NCBI GenBank assembly: GCA_028704295.1
Contig: JAQVLF010000033.1
Coordinates: 1 to 6,096 of the forward strand
Direction of reading: 5' to 3'
Source: Minisyncoccota bacterium
GTDB lineage: Bacteria > Patescibacteriota > Minisyncoccia > Minisyncoccales > Minisyncoccaceae
Length of the DNA stretch: 6,096 nt
Shown here: positions 1 to 5,229 of the stretch, piece after piece
Numbering within the stretch: the stretch's first letter is position 1
Layout of the letters: each line of letters begins with the position of its first letter
Position numbers and translations under genes: made by a program
The notes under the pieces: generated by a model
What the model was told of the DNA's origin: nothing
Seen by the model: only the letters and a program-made list of their open reading frames with translations
Databases searched by the model: none

Positions 1-189
1 AGAAATGGAAATCTTGCCAAGATTCTCATACTCTTTTTTGTTAAATACATTGCATTGCCTTTCAAGTATAGCCTTGACGCAAGGCCCGCTAGGCCTTAAA
101 TGCAGATTGTCTGTCTTAGCTAAAAGAAGCTGTATCTAAAGAATCATATATTCGCGGGAAAGAGCAGCTTCTTTGAGGATAGGAGAATA
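1..189 (-). pseudogene. Integrase-core (IS481-like) transposase fragment, interrupted by an in-frame TAG
   Basis: Codons 135 to 1 read without a stop to the left edge (45 residues). They contain AKTDNLHLRPSGPCVK, then ILERQCNVF and EYENLGKISIS. This matches, from memory, the pattern TDxxHxxxSGPxxxxILERxxxVFxxxEYENLxxIS found just before the DDE catalytic domain of IS481-like transposases. The same frame continues upstream (189-139, with SREYMIL before the stop) across a TAG at 136-138, so the break is a nonsense codon and not a frame change. There is no start codon in frame and no room for the usual N-terminal helix-turn-helix part. I call it a remnant; its catalytic domain, if present, lies outside the window. 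The palindromes at 71-97 fall inside this coding stretch. Confidence 0.65.
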
Positions 190-190
190 T

Positions 191-248
191 CATGCTCATT
201 TTGTATTAGAAAACGTTTATCATTTCATGCCGGTTTTGTATTAGATAA
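191..248. repeat. Pair of 23-bp imperfect direct repeats, 35-bp period
   Basis: Positions 191-213 and 226-248 share CATGC, then TTTTGTATTAGA at the same offset (199-210 and 234-245); 19 of 23 bases are identical. Only two copies are present. With the transposase fragment next to them, the best reading is a pair of transposase-binding sites near an IS end. A CRISPR is unlikely with two units and a 12-bp gap. Confidence 0.55.
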
Positions 249-249
249 G

Positions 250-410
250 TCTTTTTTTGGGAATAAAACCAAGCCAAAAATTATTATTTCTATCTTTAGT
301 ATTTATTAAATTTTTTATTAATTTAAAGTTTTGATTCATTGCTGTTTATCAAAATATATTTAGGACTAAATAGATAAAATAAAATTGTAAAAAATATAAA
401 GTTTTTAAAA
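250..410. other. AT-rich non-coding stretch
   Basis: No plausible gene is seen on either strand. The one structure is a weak inverted repeat, TTTTGAT (329-335) and ATCAAAA (348-354) with a 12-nt loop. It could help end transcription of the upstream 462-aa gene but is too AT-rich, and lacks a clear T-tract, to be called a terminator. Confidence 0.4.
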
Positions 411-1799
411 CTATTGTTCTTTAATCAGAGTAATTGTTATATAGTCATGTCTTTCGTCGGATAAACAATTATAAATCTTATAATTTTTAGGAACAATATA
501 TTCTTCGCATCCACCATTATTAAAATAGGTTATAAAAGTAATTGATTCTGGAAGATTGTTGCTTACAATATCTTTAGCATTAAAATAAAATTTGATATCA
601 TCTATATCTTTAGATAAAATCATTTCTGAATATTTAGAATTAATTACTGATTGACTTGCTAAATTAAAATTTTGTTCTTCTTCGTTCCACTGAAATACTT
701 TAAAAATATCCTCTTTAATAGCTTCATTTGGATTATCACAAAAATCATTGCAACACAATCCAGCAAATGAATTTGAATGCCCAGAAAGAACCAATAAGCC
801 ATCCCTGCTTTGTTTGTAATAAATACTATTAAATTCTCTTTCGTCTTCCATTAAATATCTTGGAAAAGAAAAAACTTCTTTTGGGACACCATTATAAATT
901 CTATAAAGCAACATATTTTCATCAATCATTACACATCCACCAGTAGTGGCATTACCGTTATAAGCTATAAAAAATGGTTTTCCATTATTGATAAAATAAT
1001 TAGGAATAACATCTATGGTTGTTCCTATATGATGAATAGAATAAATAAAAGACAAAACAGAATATTTTTCCCCCTTTTCAATTACATAAAAATAATCTCT
1101 TTCCATTAAAGAAGATATAAGATTAATTAAAACAACATCATTATTATTCATAACATCAAATTTGCCTCTTTGAATTTCTTGATCCAATTCGAGACCAGCT
1201 AAATCATAACTTGATATAATATATTCAATTAATTTTTCATTAGAATAAAAAATATCATCCGTAAGCTCTTGAGAGGCTATGTCCCATTCTCTACTATAAG
1301 TAATGTTATGGTCTCCATCAATAAAAGTTGCTTTTTCCTCTTTTTCTTTATATTCGGTTGTTTCTAATGAAATTTTTACCATTGCACAAGTAGGACACCC
1401 TCCATGAGTTCCTTTCTCTTGTTCATAATTAACACAACGGTACAATTTGAAACCTTCTGGTATAATATATTCGTAAACTATTCCCATGCCCGGACAATAT
1501 GCTTCAGTCCAAAATGTAATTGATTTTGGTAATTTGTTATTAACTATTTCTGTTGCGTGAAAATATTCTTTTGCTTCTTCATCTGTCATTTTGTCAGGAT
1601 ATACTTTTTGATTTTTTTCTTGGTTTTCCTCTACTTGATTATTTTTAATTTTTAATTCTTGATTCTGTTGTATATTTTGATTATCCTCTTTTTGCTTTTT
1701 ATTTTTATCTATTAAATAATAACCAAAACCACCAGCAGCAATTAAAAACAGGATAACTATTCCAATAATTGCGATAGAAGCGATTCCTTTTTGTTTCAT
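411..1799 (-). CDS. Membrane-anchored extracytoplasmic protein with duplicated terminal domain
   Basis: Not a family I can name. Residues 1-5 are positively charged and 6-30 form one hydrophobic helix (IASIAIIGIVILFLIAAGG, then FGYYLI), a signal anchor of the kind common on CPR surface proteins. There is no lipobox Cys. Residues 31-70 are a Lys/Gln/Asn/Glu-rich linker, so the rest probably lies outside the membrane. Residues 79-147 and 405-459 are related: YFHATEIVNNKLPKSITF against YFNAKDIVSNNLPESITF, then YEYIIPEGFKLYRC against EEYIVPKNYKIYNC. The middle (about 160-400) has a Cys cluster (GLCCNDFC, 347-354), and C135/C138 form a CxxC inside copy 1, so disulfides or metal binding are possible. 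The ATG at 1797-1799 is the only start after an in-frame TAA. AGGAGA lies 21 nt upstream, too far for a normal ribosome site. It ends in TAG. Confidence 0.85.
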   Translation of the reverse strand: MKQKGIASIAIIGIVILFLIAAGGFGYYLIDKNKKQKEDNQNIQQNQELKIKNNQVEENQEKNQKVYPDKMTDEEAKEYFHATEIVNNKLPKSITFWTEAYCPGMGIVYEYIIPEGFKLYRCVNYEQEKGTHGGCPTCAMVKISLETTEYKEKEEKATFIDGDHNITYSREWDIASQELTDDIFYSNEKLIEYIISSYDLAGLELDQEIQRGKFDVMNNNDVVLINLISSLMERDYFYVIEKGEKYSVLSFIYSIHHIGTTIDVIPNYFINNGKPFFIAYNGNATTGGCVMIDENMLLYRIYNGVPKEVFSFPRYLMEDEREFNSIYYKQSRDGLLVLSGHSNSFAGLCCNDFCDNPNEAIKEDIFKVFQWNEEEQNFNLASQSVINSKYSEMILSKDIDDIKFYFNAKDIVSNNLPESITFITYFNNGGCEEYIVPKNYKIYNCLSDERHDYITITLIKEQ

Positions 1800-1841
1800 G
1801 TATTTTTTATTTATCTTTTCTCTCCTATGGCTTGCTTATAT

Positions 1842-1865
1842 AAAAAGCCCACCACAGGTAATGGC
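1842..1865 (-). terminator. Intrinsic terminator between the DUF559 gene and the 462-aa gene
   Basis: Read on the minus strand, GCC...UACC, a UGU loop, then GGUG-GGC form a stem of about 7 bp with a 2-nt bulge (1847-1865), followed directly by five U (1842-1846). This is the only good hairpin-plus-U-tract in the window. Its 5' arm (1861-1865) is also the 3' arm of the neighbouring hairpin at 1861-1874, so the two structures exclude each other. Confidence 0.5.
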
Positions 1866-1938
1866 TGAAGCCATCCATACCAGTTTCCCGATATGGCGAG
1901 TTAAGCAACCCCATGATGGGTCCTTTATGCTTAACTCG
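1861..1938 (-). promoter_or_regulatory. Three abutting RNA hairpins upstream of the 462-aa gene (candidate structured leader or attenuator)
   Basis: On the minus strand three stems follow each other without a spare base. First, 1938-1897: an 11-bp perfect stem CGAGUUAAGCA/UGCUUAACUCG with an inner ACCC/GGGU stem and a 6-nt bulge on one side. Second, 1896-1875: 9-bp arms CCAUAUCGG and CUGGUAUGG (G-U pairs included) around a GAAA tetraloop. Third, 1874-1861: AUGGC-UUCA-GCCAU. The GAAA (GNRA) loop exists only on the minus strand, which supports RNA function in the direction of the genes. The element starts 17 nt after the DUF559 stop and runs into the terminator at 1842-1865, 43 nt before the next start codon. 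I recognise no known riboswitch class. Confidence 0.5.
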
Positions 1939-1954
1939 TCCTTTCGCTATGCCT

Positions 1955-2515
1955 TTAATAAAAATTAGGAGTTTCGGCTACTTTTATTAAATTGTATAAA
2001 TATATTATCATAAAATCACTAATCTGCATAGATATGATCAAACTAAAAACCCCGTTCATTTTGACGGTCTTTGAGCACTTAGTTCGGTATAATGCGGATA
2101 ACCTCGCTATCATCGATCTAATTGATGTTAGCACGCCATCCATATCGCTCATAACATTTTCGTTTTTGAACCGTAAAGTAATTATCATTTTCTTGCTCCA
2201 TATTTCCTCGTCTCGCCGTTTATCTTCTTCAATCTGCTTAGAAGTAAAATGGTACCCACCATCGACTTCGATTATTAATCCATACTTCTTTATAAAAAGA
2301 TCAGCAAATCGGACACCTTCTTTGGTGTATATTTCTCTTTCTTTGACAACCTTGAATGCGTACTCTTCCGCCAGCAACCCTAGGGCATTAAAAAGAACAG
2401 ATTGAGCGGGGGTGATTGATTGTACTCGAATCTTTTTAAACCTATCGCGGATCGCATTCTTTCTTTTAATGTCATTCTTGAGGATGAGAAGATTTTTCTT
2501 GTGTTTAGCATTCAT
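1955..2515 (-). CDS. DUF559-family endonuclease-like protein (PD-(D/E)XK fold)
   Basis: Residues about 25-130 match the DUF559 pattern (related in fold to Vsr mismatch endonuclease). There is an N-terminal helical part with TPAQSVLFNAL; then RFADLFIKKYGLIIEVDGGYH (split here as RFADLFIKKY and GLIIEVDGGYH), with D72 and E83/D85 as likely metal-binding acids and H89; a charged helix EEDKRRDEEI (96-105); and the LRF strand (114-116) followed by N118. Family members are small, about 110-130 residues, and presumed DNA nucleases of uncertain biological role. The tail (about 140-186) is extra, hydrophobic in part (SDFMIIYLYNLI), and gives no clue. Start: ATG at 2513-2515 with a weak ribosome site (GGA about 15 nt upstream). 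The gene is less AT-rich than its neighbours over about 2055-2460, which suggests separate acquisition. It ends in TAA just before the hairpin run. Confidence 0.85.
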   Translation of the reverse strand: MNAKHKKNLLILKNDIKRKNAIRDRFKKIRVQSITPAQSVLFNALGLLAEEYAFKVVKEREIYTKEGVRFADLFIKKYGLIIEVDGGYHFTSKQIEEDKRRDEEIWSKKMIITLRFKNENVMSDMDGVLTSIRSMIARLSALYRTKCSKTVKMNGVFSLIISMQISDFMIIYLYNLIKVAETPNFY

Positions 2516-2664
2516 AATATCTTATTTTTCCAAACAAAAATGACAAAAGTGATAATTCCTTTATTTTTTATTAATTCAAACTCTTTGTGCACATATTTAT
2601 TATCAAAATAATAACTAGCAGATATTATCTTTCAATAAAATCATTACTTCTAGAGTATCTCGAC
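2516..2664 (-). other. Long untranslated stretch between repeat copy A and the DUF559 gene
   Basis: This 149-bp gap is longer than the 23-56 bp between the other repeat copies and their genes. It holds no credible gene. At 2541-2552 it carries TGACAAAAGTGA, identical to 5925-5936 upstream of the -10 box in repeat copy D, but no TATAAT follows here. It may be a leftover of another copy of the repeat's outer edge. Confidence 0.35.
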
Positions 2665-2823
2665 GCGTCTCGTAAGGCACTCAAAGTGGCTGAGCACTTC
2701 AAGTTAGAAATATTAAACCTCTAATGTCTATAAAACTTTCCCAACCATTTTTATTTTTTCTTATCCTACGCTCTTCGTACGTGTTTTTTATTATAGTAAA
2801 AAAATGACAAAAATAATACTTTT
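2665..2823 (-). repeat. Promoter-leader repeat, copy A
   Basis: Plus-strand landmarks in order: GCGTCTCGTAAGGCAC, CTCAAAGTGGCTGAGC, TTCAAGTTAGAAATATTAAA, TACGCTCTTCGT, TTATTATAG, TGACAAAAA. All recur at the same offsets in copies B, C and D; from the first GC to the -10 box the block is 127-131 bp in every copy. In copy A the hairpin GCUCA/UGAGC survives as GCUCA/UGAGU (a G-U pair). The short open frame in the leader (2713-2748) is interrupted by a TAG at 2728-2730. It lies 7 bp after the stop of the zinc-ribbon gene and serves the DUF559 gene. Confidence 0.85.
2790..2810 (-). promoter_or_regulatory. Promoter of copy A (TATAAT -10 box)
   Basis: The minus strand has CTATAAT with the hexamer at 2790-2795. 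TTGTCA lies at 2805-2810, only 9 bp further upstream and so too close for a normal -35; at 17 bp spacing the sequence (TATTAT) is a poor match. The -10 is convincing, the -35 is not. Transcription would start near 2783, giving a 5' untranslated region of roughly 270 nt. Confidence 0.6.
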
Positions 2824-2830
2824 AATAAAA

Positions 2831-3211
2831 TTATTTCTTTTTCGTATTGTGATGCTCGCTTAATTTTTTATTCTTATTGACAAACTCTTTTCCAGAAGAA
2901 ATATCTACACATCTTTCAATGTATTCATCTTTTCCTCTATCTATTTGTCTTAATAAATTAATTCCTTCGGGATGCTTTTCCTTATCTTTTGACTTTTTCC
3001 ATCCTTGAAAAAATTCATATTTAATATGGTTCTTAAAATTACTTAATAAATTCTTAAGTTTACCAATAGTACTTTCCTTGACTTTTATATCTTCAATGAC
3101 TTTAATATATAATTCTTTACTTTTTTCTCCACAAATCGAACATATCTTATCTTTGGAATCAAAGTTTTTTTTACAATTATTACAAAAATAATATTCTTCT
3201 GTTTTTGTCAT
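2831..3211 (-). CDS. Small zinc-ribbon protein, second gene of a two-gene unit
   Basis: 126 residues. The N-terminus carries a zinc ribbon: C10-x2-C13 and C24-x2-C27 in YFCNNC and ICSICGEKS. Residues 31-75 are Lys-rich and helical. The C-terminal part has RQIDRGKDEYIERCVDIS, SGKEF and LSEHH. This resembles, from memory, a motif seen at the end of small conserved bacterial proteins in which a charged IDR-x-x-D-x-Y segment is followed by D-x-x-[TS]G-E and LSEH. I cannot attach a function to it; nucleic-acid or protein binding would fit a zinc ribbon with a basic body. Its start is 16 bp after the stop of the 154-aa gene, so the two are very likely co-transcribed from repeat copy B. It ends in TAA, 7 bp before copy A. 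Confidence 0.8.
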   Translation of the reverse strand: MTKTEEYYFCNNCKKNFDSKDKICSICGEKSKELYIKVIEDIKVKESTIGKLKNLLSNFKNHIKYEFFQGWKKSKDKEKHPEGINLLRQIDRGKDEYIERCVDISSGKEFVNKNKKLSEHHNTKKK

Positions 3212-3227
3212 AAAATTATATCTCTAT

Positions 3228-3692
3228 CTATTGATTAGGACGCTCTAAATCAGCAGAACAAGCTATGTTATTCGCTGCCGTGATTTCAAGTTCCAATTCT
3301 AATTCTAAAAAATTATCTATCTTAAGAATATATATATCATTCTCCTTTACAGTATGATGACTCCTTTTAAACTCACTTGTCTTGATGCCATTCTTAAAAA
3401 CTTCCAAGTCTAAAACAGAATTTCCAAATTCATCCTTATCACCAAAATCAAATCTTAACACAATTCTATATTCATCGTTACCTCTTTTCTTTTTTATATC
3501 TTCCATAAACAAACAAGCGCTCCAATTTTCTTTATTTCTATCAATTTTCTGAATTAAATCCTCTTTGTCGCCATCTTCTATTATATCTCTTATTGTCGCG
3601 CCAACTATATTTGGATATTTATTAATTGGATTAATTTTATTAATCATATTTTTCGTATAAAAAACACCCAAATCAAAGGGTGTTCCCGTCAT
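3228..3692 (-). CDS. Hypothetical protein, 154 aa, first gene of a two-gene unit
   Basis: I do not recognise a family. The protein is soluble by appearance, with no signal peptide or membrane helix. Residues about 75-140 alternate hydrophobic and charged residues (YRIVLRFDFGDKDEFG, VLDLEVFKNGIKT, IYILKIDNFLELELELEI), which suggests a beta-rich domain. The N-terminal 50 residues are more helical. A short run of alternating Leu-Glu lies near 128-136. The ATG at 3690-3692 is preceded by an AT-rich stretch with no clear ribosome site; another ATG at about 3731 is out of frame and reads into a stop. Repeat copy B begins 57 bp upstream, and the zinc-ribbon gene follows after 16 bp, so the pair forms one module and may act together. 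Confidence 0.7.
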   Translation of the reverse strand: MTGTPFDLGVFYTKNMINKINPINKYPNIVGATIRDIIEDGDKEDLIQKIDRNKENWSACLFMEDIKKKRGNDEYRIVLRFDFGDKDEFGNSVLDLEVFKNGIKTSEFKRSHHTVKENDIYILKIDNFLELELELEITAANNIACSADLERPNQ

Positions 3693-3796
3693 AATTAATT
3701 ATTAATAATTTACTTAATATCTTAATCATAAGTTTCTGTAATTTTAAAGCGTCTCATAAGACGCTCAACTTGGCTGAGCATTTCAAGTTAGAAATA

Positions 3797-3832
3797 TTAA
3801 ATCTCTAATATCTGCAAAGCTTTCTTAAGCAT
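3797..3832 (-). CDS. Possible 11-codon leader peptide in copy B
   Basis: The leader encodes MLKKALQILEI and a TAA. The equivalent frame in copy D gives MLEKALRTLEI with identical length and stop. In copy C the last ten codons stay in frame (IKEVLQVLEI) but the ATG is lost; in copy A a TAG interrupts it. An A-rich AAGAAAAAA lies upstream instead of a real ribosome site. Translation is possible but not supported by all copies. Confidence 0.25.
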   Translation of the reverse strand: MLKKALQILEI

Positions 3833-3872
3833 TTTTATTTTTTCTTACTTTACGCTCTTCGTGCATATTTTT

Positions 3873-3878
3873 ATTATA
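3873..3878 (-). promoter_or_regulatory. Promoter of copy B (-10 box)
   Basis: CACTATAATAAAA on the minus strand, with TATAAT at 3873-3878, in the same position relative to the leader as in the other copies. TATCA-type elements lie upstream at 3888-3893 and again 9 bp further. No good TTGACA is found at 17 bp. The 5' untranslated region would be about 170 nt. Confidence 0.6.
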
Positions 3879-3920
3879 GTGAAAAAATGATAAAAATGAT
3901 ATTTGTATTATTTTATAATA

Positions 3921-4532
3921 TTAATTTAATAATTTTATGTATCGTAAAAATTTTTTTCCTTTTTCAGAAATTTGAAACAAGGTTTTTTCCTCTTTAATTA
4001 AAAAATTTGATAACAAAACGCTAAAAATTGCTTCTTTTTCTCCTGCGGGATTTGCAACTTGTCCACTTAAAACAAAATTAGCAATAAAATTATCTTTGGT
4101 TGTTGGATTTTTAAACCAATTAAGAAGAGCTAGTTTTGAATTTTCAACTAAAAAAAGATTTAAATAAGAAAATTCATAAATCTCAGATTTTTCTATTAAA
4201 AATTTAATTATTTCATCTCTATTTTCTATCTCCTTATCTTTTGTGGCTTTTTCGTTTTCTAAATCTTCTATTGTTTTTGATACACCACCTTTTTTAATTT
4301 CTAGTCCTTGATCTCTTAATTTTTTTTCGATCTCTTCTTCTTTATTTATTAATTTATTTTCTTGTTGACTAGCTTCAAATGGTCCCCATTTAATTTGTGA
4401 CATATTAGAAATAAAAAACTTTATCTCTTTTTCAAAGTTGAAAAAGAAAATTAACACAAGAGAAAAAACAGCAACAGGCCAAGATAAGAATATTGATAAA
4501 TAATTATAAATTGTATCAAAAATAATATTCAT
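3921..4532 (-). CDS. Membrane-anchored coiled-coil protein with winged-helix-like C-terminus
   Basis: 203 residues. One membrane helix near residues 14-32 (FLSWPVAVFSLVLIFFFNF) is followed by KEIKFFISNMSQIKWGPFEAS. This is the layout of a widespread group of uncharacterised proteins with a WPV-type membrane helix, a basic segment and an 'IKxGxxEAS' strand on the cytoplasmic side. Residues 60-115 are heptad-like and strongly charged (NKEEEIEKKL, IEDLENEKATKDKEIENRDE), probably a coiled coil. Residues 120-203 are globular and end in LLSNFLIKEEKTLFQISEKG-KKFLRYI, which looks like the recognition-helix and wing part of a winged helix. I infer a membrane-tethered sensor or scaffold with a possible DNA- or protein-binding tail. 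Repeat copy C starts 26 bp upstream of the ATG. An earlier ATG (4539) is out of frame. It ends in TAA. Confidence 0.75.
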   Translation of the reverse strand: MNIIFDTIYNYLSIFLSWPVAVFSLVLIFFFNFEKEIKFFISNMSQIKWGPFEASQQENKLINKEEEIEKKLRDQGLEIKKGGVSKTIEDLENEKATKDKEIENRDEIIKFLIEKSEIYEFSYLNLFLVENSKLALLNWFKNPTTKDNFIANFVLSGQVANPAGEKEAIFSVLLSNFLIKEEKTLFQISEKGKKFLRYIKLLN

Positions 4533-4558
4533 AATCCATTCTACTTTTACTATTTAAT

Positions 4559-4693
4559 GCATCTCGCAAGGCGCTCAAAGTGGCTGAGCTCTTCAAGTTA
4601 GAAATATTAAATCTCCAATACCTGCAAAACTTCCTTAATCTCTTTTATTTTTTATGCTACGCTCTTCGTGCGTGTTTTTATTATAATAATAAA
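4559..4693 (-). repeat. Promoter-leader repeat, copy C (shortened at its outer edge)
   Basis: The block from the outer stem (GCATCTCGCAAGGCGC, 4559-4574) through GCTCAAAGTGGCTGAGC (4573-4589) to the -10 box is intact. The similarity stops at the -10: the TGACAAAA stretch that follows in A, B and D is missing, replaced by the end of the helicase fragment (stop at 4696-4698). This sharp edge is useful for defining the unit's limits. The leader frame has lost its ATG here. Confidence 0.8.
4680..4685 (-). promoter_or_regulatory. Promoter of copy C (-10 box only)
   Basis: TATAAT lies at 4680-4685 on the minus strand, inside TTATTATAATAAAAAC. The upstream elements found in the other copies are absent and no -35 can be named, so this copy may be weaker or depend on read-through. 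Confidence 0.45.
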
Positions 4694-4695
4694 TA

Positions 4696-5189
4696 CTAAT
4701 TTATATCTAGTCTACTAGCATCAATCCATTCAACAAAGGTTGATAATTTGTTTTTTGATAAAAAAATATAGTTCCTTTTCTCGGCTCTAGTTAAAGACAC
4801 TAAGAACTCGCAAATACTCTGATCGTTAACACCCTTCTGCATAAAAAATTATCATCAAAATTAACCAAAAAAACATAATCCTTAGTTAATCCTTTTGCTC
4901 CCAATATGGTTGTCAATTTAATAGGTATATTTTTATAGGGTTCTTTTTTTGAAACATCGTTAGTAAATATCCTTTTTATATATTCTATGTTTTTTTCTTT
5001 GTATGGGGCGTGAATAAAATCGAAAATTTCTTTAATAACATCTTCTTCCATTTCCTCACTAATTTTATTAATATTCCTAATTATTAAAGAAACATTTTTC
5101 CTTTCTTTCTCGTGCTTATTCTTTATCAAATCAAAAATCTTTTCATTTTGATTTATACTATCAATAATTTTACTAAACCCAATACTCAT
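4696..5189 (-). pseudogene. C-terminal fragment of a UvrD-like (SF1) helicase with a frameshift
   Basis: The first frame (ATG at 5189, stop at 4800) gives 129 residues. Residues 90-108 (IKLTTILGAKGLTKDYVFL) are motif V of UvrD/PcrA-type helicases. After residue 116 the protein is nonsense, but the -1 frame from 4842 continues for 48 codons with CEFLVSLTRAEKRNYIFLS, which is motif VI, and FVEWIDASRLD, ending in TAG at 4696-4698. The joined product would have 164 residues. Walker A, Walker B and the rest of the N-terminal two thirds are missing, so it cannot be a complete helicase. The frame is also open upstream of the ATG (LRGLNQKVR) to near 5255, as expected for a cut-off gene. It follows the GrpB-like gene by 40 bp. 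It is most likely a broken fragment; an accessory helicase-like domain made by frameshifting is the alternative. Confidence 0.75.
4842..4848 (-). other. Slippery heptamer U UUU UUA at the helicase frame break
   Basis: The minus strand reads AAT TTT TTA TGC in the first frame. The last T of AAT with the next two codons forms U UUU UUA, a classic -1 slippery heptamer, exactly where the reading frame must move -1 to reach motif VI. A simple loss of one T from a seven-T run would give the same picture and is the simpler explanation. No clear downstream stimulatory stem or internal Shine-Dalgarno was found. Confidence 0.4.
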
Positions 5190-5229
5190 TCTTACTTTTT
5201 GATTTAAACCCCTTAACTTTTTATTACTT

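Larger units (their letters stand above)
1..249 (-). mobile_element. Decayed insertion sequence, right-hand end (continues off the left edge)
   Basis: Two things mark this as the end of an IS. A translated stretch at 1-189 resembles an integrase-core transposase, and a 23-bp imperfect direct repeat (191-213 and 226-248) lies at the outer side, where transposase-binding sites usually sit. The outer boundary near 249 is inferred from the end of that repeat; beyond it the sequence becomes featureless AT-rich DNA. Only about 60 bp separate the repeats from codons that belong well inside a normal transposase, so the N-terminal coding part appears to be deleted. No target-site duplication can be tested because the other end is outside the window. 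Confidence 0.5.
3749..3905 (-). repeat. Promoter-leader repeat, copy B
   Basis: This copy has the cleanest structure. The outer stem GCGTCT-CATA-AGACGC (3749-3764) is a perfect 6-bp hairpin. The adjoining GCTCA-ACTTGGC-TGAGC (3763-3779) is a perfect 5-bp hairpin that overlaps it by two bases. A TTAGA/TCTAA pair flanks the end of the small leader frame. In the other copies the outer stem carries mismatches, while the second keeps its pairing. It starts about 16 bp past the stop of the membrane-protein gene and serves the 154-aa/zinc-ribbon pair. Confidence 0.85.

Noticed and set aside
1..54. Minus-strand frame beginning ATG at about 54 with a good AAAGG site, running off the left edge
   Set aside because: The overlapping frame matches an integrase-core transposase over 45 residues, whereas this one has no family features.
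71..97. Two alternative hairpins (GCCTTG/CAAGGC and AAGGCC/GGCCTT)
   Set aside because: They fall inside the transposase-like reading frame and neither is followed by a T-tract, so they are better explained as coding sequence.
123..174. 10-bp inverted repeat AAAGAAGCTG/CAGCTTCTTT with a 32-nt loop
   Set aside because: It straddles the decayed transposase frame, has no U-tract beyond its own arm, and may be a by-product of decay; not enough for a terminator or IS end.
191..248. Possible CRISPR remnant
   Set aside because: Only two imperfect units with a 12-bp gap; adjacent transposase sequence explains them better as IS-end sites.
1897..1938. GTTAAGC/GCTTAAC boxes suggestive of an integron attC site
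   Set aside because: In attC the RYYYAAC box comes first and GTTRRRY last; here the order is reversed, and the stem is part of a run of RNA-like hairpins.
1842..1950. tRNA or known riboswitch
   Set aside because: There is no T-loop or anticodon arm, and I find no match to class signatures I know; left as an unclassified structured leader.
1992..2405. 137-codon plus-strand open frame
   Set aside because: It lies antisense to the DUF559 gene, whose family motifs are clear; the plus-strand product has no recognisable features.
2420..2611. 63-codon plus-strand open frame
   Set aside because: It overlaps the start of the DUF559 gene and its AT-rich leader, with no ribosome site or family features.
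2713..2748. TAG in the copy A leader frame read as a sense codon
   Set aside because: Three other genes here end in TAG at the expected place, so TAG acts as a stop; the leader frame in copy A is more simply broken.
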